A DNA stretch of 6,742 nucleotides. Origin: Moorena producens 3L. Its GTDB lineage: Bacteria > Cyanobacteriota > Cyanobacteriia > Cyanobacteriales > Coleofasciculaceae. Location: the NCBI RefSeq assembly GCF_000211815.1, contig NZ_GL890820.1, forward strand, positions 37,771 through 44,512, given 5' to 3'. The position numbers and the translations under genes are program-made. The notes under the pieces were generated by a model. That model did no database searches. It saw only the letters and a program-made list of their open reading frames with translations, and was not told where the DNA came from. Shown one piece after another: positions 1-5,257 of this stretch (the stretch's first letter is position 1; each line of letters begins with the position of its first letter).

Positions 1-542
1 TCTAAATCTTGCGGAAAACTTTTAAAACACGCACTAGACCTGGATACAGTAGAAGATTTAATTTGGCTGATAATCGGGACTTTGGGACTAGTTGATGGGA
101 CAGATCCAGATGGTGGTTGGGATCTCCCCTGATGCCCTAGGTTGTCGGGAAACTGGCGAGAATTAGTCCTAGTTGCCATTGACCTTTGCACCCCTTCTCC
201 CCTCCCTGAAGGGGCAACATTAGAAGGGGCAACATTAATCGGCTCCAGATAGGTATTACTGACATCAGCCGATTCTACTCTAGGGCGACTAAAACGCTCC
301 AGATTTAACTTGGGTTGTAAACCACTCGCACCATAACGGGAGTTAATTTGTTCTGGTAGGGTTAATCGTTGGGTCAGCCTAGCCGTAGTTGCTTGGGTAG
401 ATTGGTAATGGCGGTGCAGTTGGCGGGTATTAATTACGCCACCAGACTTTTCTTGTCGCCGTTGCAGACGACTTAGTAAAGGGGAATTTTCTGGACTTCC
501 CGATTCCTGGAAATTATTGGCTGGTGAAGCTGAATTATCCAT
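1..542 (-). CDS. Low-complexity protein of the injection-system operon (partial, 3' end outside window)
   Basis: An open frame of 180 codons runs from the ATG at 542-540 off the left edge without a stop. I do not recognise a family. The visible protein is hydrophilic and probably largely disordered: rich in Ser, Arg, Asn, Pro and Gln, with no hydrophobic segment that could be a signal peptide or membrane helix. A more ordered stretch may lie at residues 22-75 (PLLSRLQRRQ through LPEQINSRYG). Residues 103-112 are a perfect tandem duplication NVAPS-NVAPS, from a 15-nt DNA duplication. Upstream of the ATG there is no good Shine-Dalgarno, only a doubled TAAATAAG. It lies 146 bp downstream of the DUF6760-like gene on the same strand, so it is probably co-transcribed. 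In contractile-injection loci small non-conserved proteins often sit between the tube genes and the LysM/spike genes; a linker, assembly or cargo-loading role would be guesswork. That it is a gene is likely; its function is unknown. Confidence 0.72.
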   Translation of the reverse strand, partial: MDNSASPANNFQESGSPENSPLLSRLQRRQEKSGGVINTRQLHRHYQSTQATTARLTQRLTLPEQINSRYGASGLQPKLNLERFSRPRVESADVSNTYLEPINVAPSNVAPSGRGEGVQRSMATRTNSRQFPDNLGHQGRSQPPSGSVPSTSPKVPIISQIKSSTVSRSSACFKSFPQDL

Positions 543-660
543 CTTATTTAGACTTATTTAGAAAGGGAAAAAATCCCCAATTACCCACTACTGAACTAAG
601 TACCTGGACATAAATAAACGAAACTGTGTTAACTTTTGTAAAGCTACTCAAAGTATCTCT

Positions 661-688
661 GTTCCCTGTTCCCTGTTCCCTGTTCCCT
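661..688. repeat. Heptanucleotide tandem repeat, 4 copies
   Basis: Four perfect copies of GTTCCCT (AGGGAAC in the operon's mRNA sense) directly abut the stop codon of the DUF6760-like gene. The same heptamer family, in the opposite orientation, appears in the spacer before the sheath gene (GAACAGG at 3068-3074). Such short tandem heptamers are common in filamentous cyanobacterial spacers. The rest of the 543-688 spacer is AT-rich and shows nothing else that I can identify. Confidence 0.85.
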
Positions 689-874
689 TTACGAACTATT
701 CAAACGCTGATTGATTTTGGCGACTTCAGTAACCCATTTTCGGCGTTCCCGGTGTTCCATGGTCATGATTGATTCATAATGCCAGTGGAAGTGATAGGCC
801 AGATAGGCTACCTCCTCATGGATTTGGGTAAGGGGGTAGCCTAGGATTCCCCCGATAAATCGAGTTCGACAGCA
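689..874 (-). CDS. DUF6760-like small protein, reached by -1 frameshift or rare start
   Basis: The frame is open from just after a TGA at 886-884 to the TAA at 691-689. It reads ...GGILGYPLTQIHEEVAYLAYHFHW and ends with EHRERRKWVTEVAKINQRL. I recognise the GYP-x-E-E-VAYLAYHFHW-x-HRERRxWV-x-INxRL pattern as that of small (about 50-60 aa) DUF6760 proteins in cyanobacterial contractile-injection loci; this is recall, not a search. There is no ATG, GTG or TTG in the frame before the conserved part; the only ATGs (MTMEH) would delete half of it. The frame overlaps the end of the upstream chaperone-like gene and is exactly the -1 frame after the A AAT TTT heptamer at 880-874. Slippage there would give a 172-residue fusion: residues 1-111 of the upstream protein plus 61 from here. 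The given start is the first base read after slippage. Alternatives are a non-standard ATC start at 847-845 (ATC CTA GGC TAC, with GGGGGA directly abutting) or a gene that has lost its start. Probably an assembly factor for tail or baseplate. Confidence 0.7.
   Translation of the reverse strand, partial: CCRTRFIGGILGYPLTQIHEEVAYLAYHFHWHYESIMTMEHRERRKWVTEVAKINQRLNSS
832..853 (-). promoter_or_regulatory. Possible G5/C5 hairpin downstream of the slippery site
   Basis: In the mRNA sense GGGGG (853-849) can pair with CCCCC (836-832) across a 12-nt loop. It begins 20 nt after the slippery heptamer, further than the usual 5-9 nt for frameshift stimulators. A second CCCCC lies upstream at 895-891 and could compete for the same G-run. 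Whether it forms or matters is unknown. Confidence 0.35.
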
Positions 875-1206
875 AAATTTTGCTCACAGTGGGGGCAGCT
901 AATTTGAAGCGATCGCATTCCATTGCCATTGATCCGATTGTACAGATCCTGCAAATACGCTAAATCAGAGGCAAATAAACTTTCGATAATCTTAGGATTA
1001 ACTACCTCCACCGAACCAAGACGAGTGACAACACGGGAGAGCAACAGGACAATCAGATAGGCTGGGTTGTTTTGCACACGAGGATCTTTGAGGGGCAGAA
1101 TTTCATCCGCCGCTGTCGCCATCCGCATGACTCCTTCCTGATGCAAATTCCCTTCTTTATCTATATACCCTGCTGGTAAGATAAATTCGTATTCCGTCTG
1201 TAGCAT
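841..1206 (-). CDS. Tail-assembly-chaperone-like protein of the injection system
   Basis: 121 residues. The N-terminal part (YEFILPAGYIDKEGNLH, then VMRMATAADEI) and the middle (DPRVQNNPAYLIVLLLSRVV, then LFASDLAYLQDLYNRIN) match my memory of small proteins annotated in these loci as phage tail assembly protein or T4-type baseplate hub assembly chaperone; I cannot tell these two family names apart here. The C-terminus carries a CPHC motif (residues 104-107), half of a zinc-ribbon-like site, with no second Cys pair in this frame. It lies 53 bp after the tube gene, where phages keep tail assembly chaperone genes, and its end overlaps the DUF6760-like frame. Codons 109-111 (CAA AAT TTT) contain a canonical -1 slippery heptamer. 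If slippage occurs, residues AVELDLSGES are replaced by the DUF6760-like extension, which begins with two more cysteines. The start ATG has no clear Shine-Dalgarno (mRNA CCAAGAACCAAAATG), so translation may be coupled to, or weaker than, that of the tube. Confidence 0.85.
   Translation of the reverse strand: MLQTEYEFILPAGYIDKEGNLHQEGVMRMATAADEILPLKDPRVQNNPAYLIVLLLSRVVTRLGSVEVVNPKIIESLFASDLAYLQDLYNRINGNGMRSLQISCPHCEQNFAVELDLSGES
874..880 (-). other. Candidate -1 ribosomal frameshift site (A AAT TTT)
   Basis: The heptamer fits X XXY YYZ with X=A, Y=T, in register with the upstream gene: CAA AAT TTT GCT. Slipping back one base re-pairs AAA and TTT, and the next codon (TGC at 874-872) enters the DUF6760-like frame, which stays open to 689. 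The -1 frame has a stop (TGA at 886-884) just before the site and no canonical start after it. No strong internal Shine-Dalgarno lies 10-14 nt upstream. What is seen is the register and the heptamer; that it is used is inference. Confidence 0.55.
909..916. repeat. HIP1 palindrome GCGATCGC inside the chaperone-like gene
   Basis: One copy of the cyanobacterial highly iterated palindrome lies within the coding region. It supports a cyanobacterial host and is the same octamer that is at the core of each unit of the array at 6557-6742. Confidence 0.9.
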
Positions 1207-1234
1207 TTTGGTTCTTGGTTATGGCTGATTGCTA

Positions 1235-1262
1235 ACTGATGACTGTTAACTGATTACTGTTA
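1235..1262. repeat. 14-bp tandem repeat at the end of the tube gene
   Basis: Two copies of ACTGAT(G/T)ACTGTTA in a row, differing at one base, followed by a partial third (ACTGA). The second copy contains the tube gene's TAA stop. The GTTAAC in each copy is palindromic. It occupies about half of the 53-bp spacer between the tube and the chaperone-like gene. Confidence 0.7.
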
Positions 1263-1694
1263 ACTGACATTAACTCTCTGCAAACGTTCACAGGTGATTG
1301 TTAGGGAATCAATCCCAACATCGCTACCCTTAGCATCTAAGCTGGGTGCTTCATACTTACTCGCCCAAGCATTAAAGAAATCCCAGCGCACTTTTTCTTC
1401 CCCATCATCATTGAGCAGGATAATCGAGCCATTTTTGCGCTCAATTGTCCCATTCACTGCTTGTAAATGCCAATCGTAAAGTTCCTTGGAGTCAGTAATA
1501 CCATACTTGAGGGCAATATCAGGGTAACTAGCTTTGCCCCGCAACTTACGTACTGTGGCATCATCTCCCCCTTCACGGTATTCGACAACTTCTACTTCTG
1601 AACCAAAACCACTACACTCAGAAAATCCTGCTTGAACAATTCCATCCAGTTCTACCAGAAAGCGATAGTTTTTATACGGATCTACTCTGGGCAT
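1260..1694 (-). CDS. Inner tube protein of the contractile injection system (Cis1/gp19-like)
   Basis: 144 residues, the usual length of this family. The opening MPRVDPYKNYRFLVELDGIV, followed by AGFSECSGFGSEVEVVEYREGG, then the lysine/arginine-rich RKLRGKASYPDIALKYGI and the closing SLTITCERLQRV, are typical of T4 gp19-type tail tube proteins (Afp1/Pvc1, Cis1). By family knowledge it assembles into stacked hexameric rings that form the rigid hollow tube driven out on sheath contraction and carrying cargo. It follows the sheath gene by 58 bp on the same strand, the normal order in these loci. An AAGGAG ribosome site at 1709-1704, 9 nt before the ATG, fixes the start. Loci of this type often have a second, diverged tube gene near the spike (Cis5); none is visible in this window. 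Confidence 0.95.
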   Translation of the reverse strand: MPRVDPYKNYRFLVELDGIVQAGFSECSGFGSEVEVVEYREGGDDATVRKLRGKASYPDIALKYGITDSKELYDWHLQAVNGTIERKNGSIILLNDDGEEKVRWDFFNAWASKYEAPSLDAKGSDVGIDSLTITCERLQRVNVS

Positions 1695-1703
1695 AACTCA
1701 CAT

Positions 1704-1709
1704 CTCCTT
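1704..1709 (-). promoter_or_regulatory. Ribosome-binding site of the tube gene
   Basis: AAGGAG, 9 nt upstream of the ATG at 1694. It is as strong as the sheath gene's site and much better than those of the downstream small genes, consistent with high demand for tube subunits. Confidence 0.8.
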
Positions 1710-1752
1710 GTTGTTTAGTAATAGGTAAGGTAATGGGTAATTCAAGAAATAT

Positions 1753-3012
1753 CTATTCTCCAGCCATCTGTTGAATGCGGAAGATGACAAACTCCGCTGG
1801 TTTAACAATAGCGACACCAATTAGAGCAACAACTTGTCCTGCTTCCCGTACTTCTTTGGGATTGGTTTCCGCGTCACACTTAACAAAGAAAGCTTGCTCC
1901 GGAGTTGCTCCAAACAAGGCTCCATCCCGCCACTGATTCAACAGAAAGTCACCGACTGTACGCTTAATACGCTGCCAAAGTGCGAGGTTATTAGGCTCAA
2001 ACACCGCAAATTGAGTACCCTCATCAATGGACTCTCGCAGGAAATTAAAATAACGACGGGTGCTAATGTACTTATATTCTCCGTTGTCATCCCCTCCCAG
2101 GGTGCGCGCTCCCCAAACTTTGATATTGCCTTTAAAAGAGCGAATGATATTAATTCCTAGAGGATTTAAACCGTCTTGCTCTGCTTTAGTGAGGTTGTAT
2201 TCCAAATCTAGAGCGCCTCGAATCACTTCATTAGCTGGCGCTTTAAACACACCCCTTTCTCCATCGACTCGTGCGTAAACCCCAGCCATGTGTCCACTGG
2301 GAGGCAGGATTATACTGCCAGTGCTTGATGGGTCTAGAATTTGTTGGGCAGGGTCAAAAACTGTAATCCAGGGGAAGTAAAGAGCCGCGTAGTTACTATC
2401 TCTGGTACTACCTTTAATGCTGTCTCGGTCAAAAGTGGTAGGATTTTGTTGCCCATCAAGAATGGCAAACCTGTCTTGGAGGTTTTCACAGTGGTCTATG
2501 ACAGCTTGTTGTTCTGCTTGGCTGGTAATGCCAGGAATAGCCACCATGGTGATTTCGTCAATAGCAGCAAAACTATTGAGAGCAGCAGCTAACTCGGTAT
2601 TAGCACTAATCCGGATCACATAGCACCTGGTGCCACCGTTATTGAAGAAACCGTAAACTGCTTGAGCAAAACGACTCCAGGCGTTGAGTTGATTGGCATC
2701 AAAACTAGCTTCATCTACCTCTGTGAGATCCTCAAGAGTCTTGTCCCCAAGTAAGTCAGCAAAGGTAGTGACGAACTGACTCCAATTAGTTACCAAATTA
2801 GGGGTTCCGGCTTCCGGAAGAGTTTTTTCTTCCACTTTGAGGGTAACAGTAGTCGTGTCATCACTAGTAGTTTCGACACGCTCGGCAGGGAGTTGGATAC
2901 TTTGGGGTACGATACCGATAAATCCGGCTACACTGGTAGCGACTCCAGCAATAGGTCGAGATGAGGGTGGAACTTCTTCAACATATACGCCTGGCGAAAG
3001 ATACTGTGGCAT
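1753..3012 (-). CDS. Contractile sheath protein of the injection system (Cis2-like)
   Basis: 419 residues from the ATG at 3012-3010. Family hallmarks of phage-tail-like sheath proteins: N-terminal YLSPGVYVEEVPPSSRPI (4-21), FFNNGGTRCYVIRI (122-135), YAALYFPWITVFDP (208-221), LPPSGHMAGVYARVD (236-250), INIIRSFKGNIKVWGART (287-304), YISTRRYFNFL (315-325), and the C-terminal FVKCDAETNP (376-385) with the last strands AEFVIFRIQQ that interlock neighbouring subunits. By family knowledge it forms the outer sleeve that shortens and drives the tube. The frame stays open 37 codons further upstream, but that stretch translates the GAGTAGG heptamer repeat (residues such as YSLLPTP) and is not family-like; an AAGGAG at 3027-3022 supports the inner ATG. 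Many eCIS have two or three sheath paralogues; only one is adjacent here. Confidence 0.96.
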   Translation of the reverse strand: MPQYLSPGVYVEEVPPSSRPIAGVATSVAGFIGIVPQSIQLPAERVETTSDDTTTVTLKVEEKTLPEAGTPNLVTNWSQFVTTFADLLGDKTLEDLTEVDEASFDANQLNAWSRFAQAVYGFFNNGGTRCYVIRISANTELAAALNSFAAIDEITMVAIPGITSQAEQQAVIDHCENLQDRFAILDGQQNPTTFDRDSIKGSTRDSNYAALYFPWITVFDPAQQILDPSSTGSIILPPSGHMAGVYARVDGERGVFKAPANEVIRGALDLEYNLTKAEQDGLNPLGINIIRSFKGNIKVWGARTLGGDDNGEYKYISTRRYFNFLRESIDEGTQFAVFEPNNLALWQRIKRTVGDFLLNQWRDGALFGATPEQAFFVKCDAETNPKEVREAGQVVALIGVAIVKPAEFVIFRIQQMAGE

Positions 3013-3021
3013 AATCTTTAA

Positions 3022-3027
3022 CTCCTT
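3022..3027 (-). promoter_or_regulatory. Ribosome-binding site deciding the sheath start
   Basis: AAGGAG, 9 nt before the ATG at 3012. It argues against the longer frame beginning at 3123, whose extra N-terminus comes from the tandem repeat. Confidence 0.85.
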
Positions 3028-3060
3028 GATTAAACAGAATTTACTGTTGTATAGGAAAGG

Positions 3061-3109
3061 GAATAGGGAACAGGGAGTAGGGAGTAGGGAGTAGGGAGTA
3101 GGGAGTAGG
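3061..3109. repeat. Heptanucleotide tandem repeat, 7 units, before the sheath gene
   Basis: Two degenerate units (GAATAGG, GAACAGG) followed by five perfect GAGTAGG units. It lies in the 138-bp spacer between the terminator-protein gene and the sheath. The length being a multiple of seven, and the absence of stops in one frame, produce a spurious N-terminal extension of the sheath frame. The copy number is a likely site of strain variation. Confidence 0.9.
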
Positions 3110-3150
3110 GAATATGGCATCAAAAATTCTCACAATTCCTACACCGATCC

Positions 3151-4017
3151 CTATAGTTGTACGTTGTAATTACTTGCTGCGGATTCTACTGGGATAGTGA
3201 TATTAACCTCCTGTACTAGATCTTCTAACTGCACCCGTAAGGTATAAGCACCAGCAGGAATTGCCCCGATGGTGTAGTTTCCATCTCTATCAGTGGCTGC
3301 GCTCAGATTACGCTCAACCAAAATAACCGTTGCGCCTACAACAGGTTTATTGTCAGCATCCGTAACTCGCCCACCAATCCGGAAAAATCGTTGTGCGGTG
3401 CTTGGCACAAGTTGTGGTGAGGATGGTGAAATCCGCTGACCTAATTGCCAATCTTGAGTAATGACAATGGGGGTTGGGTCTGGCTCAAATAGTTCCTTGA
3501 TCGCAATGGTTACTTTAACTGTGATGGAAGGACGTAATTGATTCCCCAATGCAGTCCAAAACTCAGCAGTGCTTTGTACGCCATCTACTTGAGCAGTTAC
3601 CATTGGTAAGGCTGGTTCTTGCCCAGCAAGTCGGGTATTTTCTAAAAAAGGTATTTCTGGAATAGTTGGATAAGCTGAGAATACTTGCAGCACTTGGCTG
3701 AGTAATCGGTGTTCTTGCAGGGGTAATTCTTCGCCACCAATGGGCCAAGCTGTGACTAAATAAGAACAGGCTATGCGCTTTGGAGGATTATGAATAATTG
3801 CCTTTCCATCGCGCCTCTCGATCGTTGGTTCATTATTACGTAATTCCAGGTGTTCCCGAATATCGTACAGAAATAAATTCACCGTCGTCTGTCCAGGACT
3901 AAACGTTTCTGAGGGACGCTCAAAGGAAATTTGAGCCTCCGCTAATTCTGGAAACCTCGACGATAGGCTGGTCTGTTCCAAAATTCTTCTCAACACTTGA
4001 CTCAGATCGCTAATCAT
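3151..4017 (-). CDS. Tail terminator-type protein (Cis16/Pvc16, DUF4255) with C-terminal carboxypeptidase-regulatory-like domain
   Basis: 288 residues. Residues 1-185 fit the Pvc16 N-terminal (DUF4255) family: MISDLSQVLRRIL, SFERP-x-PGQTTVNLFLYDIREHLELRNNE (31-63), RIACSYLVTAWP (81-92), then EHRLLSQVLQVFSAYPTIP. Family members cap the end of tube and sheath away from the baseplate. After a linker (about 190-210) comes a second domain, RIGGRVTDADNKPVVGATVIL, then DRDGNYTIGAIPAGAYTLRV (213-288), a typical carboxypeptidase-regulatory-like/transthyretin-like beta-sandwich. That domain is not required for capping and would project from the particle end; a role in anchoring or adhesion is inference. 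It is the first gene of the minus-strand operon. There is no strong Shine-Dalgarno (AGG directly precedes ATG). A TTGACA at 4088-4083 has no convincing -10 partner. Confidence 0.92.
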   Translation of the reverse strand: MISDLSQVLRRILEQTSLSSRFPELAEAQISFERPSETFSPGQTTVNLFLYDIREHLELRNNEPTIERRDGKAIIHNPPKRIACSYLVTAWPIGGEELPLQEHRLLSQVLQVFSAYPTIPEIPFLENTRLAGQEPALPMVTAQVDGVQSTAEFWTALGNQLRPSITVKVTIAIKELFEPDPTPIVITQDWQLGQRISPSSPQLVPSTAQRFFRIGGRVTDADNKPVVGATVILVERNLSAATDRDGNYTIGAIPAGAYTLRVQLEDLVQEVNITIPVESAASNYNVQL

Positions 4018-4120
4018 CCTAACTGACCGGGTTGGATTTACTGAGCAGCCACGTACCAGACTCTGAAAGCCTAGGGCGTGTTTGTCAACGTAATTATTAT
4101 TAATTTTTCAGAGATTCTGT

Positions 4121-4202
4121 ACAAGTCACGTTTTCTAGCTAGTCAAGTTTGACTAACTCATTTGAACTAATCGATTTGGACTAGCAAAATTTTGTGACTT
4201 GT
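4121..4202. promoter_or_regulatory. 82-bp nested inverted repeat in the divergent spacer
   Basis: Outer arms ACAAGTCAC (4121-4129) and GTGACTTGT (4194-4202) are perfect reverse complements, as are inner arms GCTAGTC (4138-4144) and GACTAGC (4179-4185); each outer-inner pair is separated by exactly 8 nt. In the centre lie a 7-bp inverted repeat TAGTCAA-GT-TTGACTA (4140-4155) and three related boxes, TTTGACTAA, TTTGAACTAA and TTTGGACTAG, starting at 4148, 4161 and 4175. It sits between the divergent starts of the injection-system operon and the unknown plus-strand gene. It may be an operator region for both, or a small palindromic mobile repeat. The remainder of 4018-4250 is AT-rich with no clear promoter. 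Confidence 0.55.
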
Positions 4203-4250
4203 TTGTGAAATCCAAAATTGATAAATTAACGCTATTCCTCTGCAGATAGG

Positions 4251-4310
4251 GAGATGGCTAGATGGGTAGATGGGCAAATAGAGAGATGGAGAGATGGGGA
4301 AATGAGGAGA
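4251..4310. repeat. Degenerate GATGG-rich simple repeat upstream of the unknown gene
   Basis: Purine-rich imperfect units (GAGATGG, TAGATGG, AGATGGG) about 7-8 nt long on the plus strand. They keep a frame open and provide a false upstream ATG at 4262, but the translation (MGRWANREMERWG) is only repeat. The last unit supplies the AGGAG ribosome site of the following gene. Confidence 0.75.
4305..4309 (+). promoter_or_regulatory. Ribosome-binding site deciding the start of the unknown gene
   Basis: AGGAG within GAGGAGA, 9 nt before the ATG at 4319. It lies at the end of the simple repeat, so the repeat appears to have been co-opted as translation signal. Confidence 0.7.
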
Positions 4311-4318
4311 TAAAATTG

Positions 4319-5257
4319 ATGGCTAGCCGTAATTTACATAATTGGGATAAAAACTGCTATTTTAATGGGAGTGACGTCTTGAAAATGCTGATAACTCCCC
4401 TTTTCAGCCAACTTGATTCCAAGCAATGGATCTGTGTACTGGATCCAGCCTTGGCGCTCTCCTATTATGGAGTCCACATAGCTCAGCAGCTAGGAGAAAT
4501 AATCGAAATCTGGATAGCAAGAGAGCTTTGGCATATTCTTAACAATACTAAGTTTTATTTAGAACAACCAGAACTACTTATTCCCAAAAGCACTCTCAAT
4601 AAAAAGGCATCTGAACAGGAGAGAGCAACCTTAGAGAGTGTGATTTGGTCACTTCAAGAGTGGAAACGATTACAAACTGAGCATGATTTGCTAGGACTCA
4701 ATCTATTCTGGCTGGGAGATAGTCTCAGGGAGTCTTTACTGCCAAAAGGTACAACTATCAAGCTCTTGGCACGATGGGAATATTTAGCACGCTTATTAGA
4801 TCGACGCATTAATCAGTCACAGGGGACCAATGATACTTTAATGGCGTCATTCCGGGATACTGTAGCCCTAAGTGCGAGTTTGGGTTCTGCTTTTATACTG
4901 AGCTATCAGAAACCTACAGATTTTAGTGATAATCGTCCTCCAGATATCTGCAAAGCTTTGGACAAATTGGGAATCTCTTGCGAACTGGTCAGTCCGCAGG
5001 ATCGAATTGTGGCTTTGGAATCGGAGTACTTACGCCAGTTGATGATTTACACCGGACTGGCAAAACTTTTATGGGAAGGGCTTCATCTGTGTGTTATACA
5101 TCTTGTGACACCAGCAGTTCCAGTATCTGACAGAATGTCTAAGCCCTCTTGGAGCGATAACTCTGCCTGTGATCCTGAAGACTTGGGGAATTGCCCAGAG
5201 TTGAAGGAGGATCTATGGATAAATACTAAAGCGTTCTGGTATAGTCTTTCTATTTGA
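4319..5257 (+). CDS. Uncharacterised 312-residue protein divergent from the injection operon
   Basis: I do not recognise a family. The start at 4319 is preferred over an in-frame ATG at 4262, whose 19 extra residues are simple repeat. The protein is mixed alpha/hydrophilic, without a signal peptide. Stretches that look like buried core are WICVLDPALALSYYGVHIAQ (37-56), EIWIARELWHILNN (63-76) and TVALSASLGSAFILSY (181-196); 97-120 is charged and helical. Residues 249-267 (KLLWEGLHLCVIHLVTPAV) are hydrophobic but interrupted by charge and proline, so a membrane helix is doubtful. The last 45 residues are polar with two cysteines. No Walker, HTH or catalytic motif is evident. Its position head-to-head with the operon across a shared 300-bp spacer makes a linked role (regulator, cargo or accessory) possible, but nothing in the sequence shows this. 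It appears intact, with codon usage like its neighbours. Confidence 0.82.
   Translation: MASRNLHNWDKNCYFNGSDVLKMLITPLFSQLDSKQWICVLDPALALSYYGVHIAQQLGEIIEIWIARELWHILNNTKFYLEQPELLIPKSTLNKKASEQERATLESVIWSLQEWKRLQTEHDLLGLNLFWLGDSLRESLLPKGTTIKLLARWEYLARLLDRRINQSQGTNDTLMASFRDTVALSASLGSAFILSYQKPTDFSDNRPPDICKALDKLGISCELVSPQDRIVALESEYLRQLMIYTGLAKLLWEGLHLCVIHLVTPAVPVSDRMSKPSWSDNSACDPEDLGNCPELKEDLWINTKAFWYSLSI

Noticed and set aside
1294..1479. Plus-strand open frame opposite the tube gene
   Set aside because: It is a shadow of a clearly conserved tube gene, with no ribosome site and no family resemblance.
1834..3094. Several plus-strand open frames opposite the sheath gene
   Set aside because: They overlap a well-supported sheath gene and their translations have no recognisable pattern.
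3563..3748. Minus-strand 61-residue frame inside the terminator-protein gene
   Set aside because: It overlaps the DUF4255 gene in another frame and has no independent support.
4083..4088. TTGACA -35 box (minus strand) for the injection operon
   Set aside because: At 17 nt downstream the sequence is CAGAGT, a poor -10; too weak to list as a promoter.
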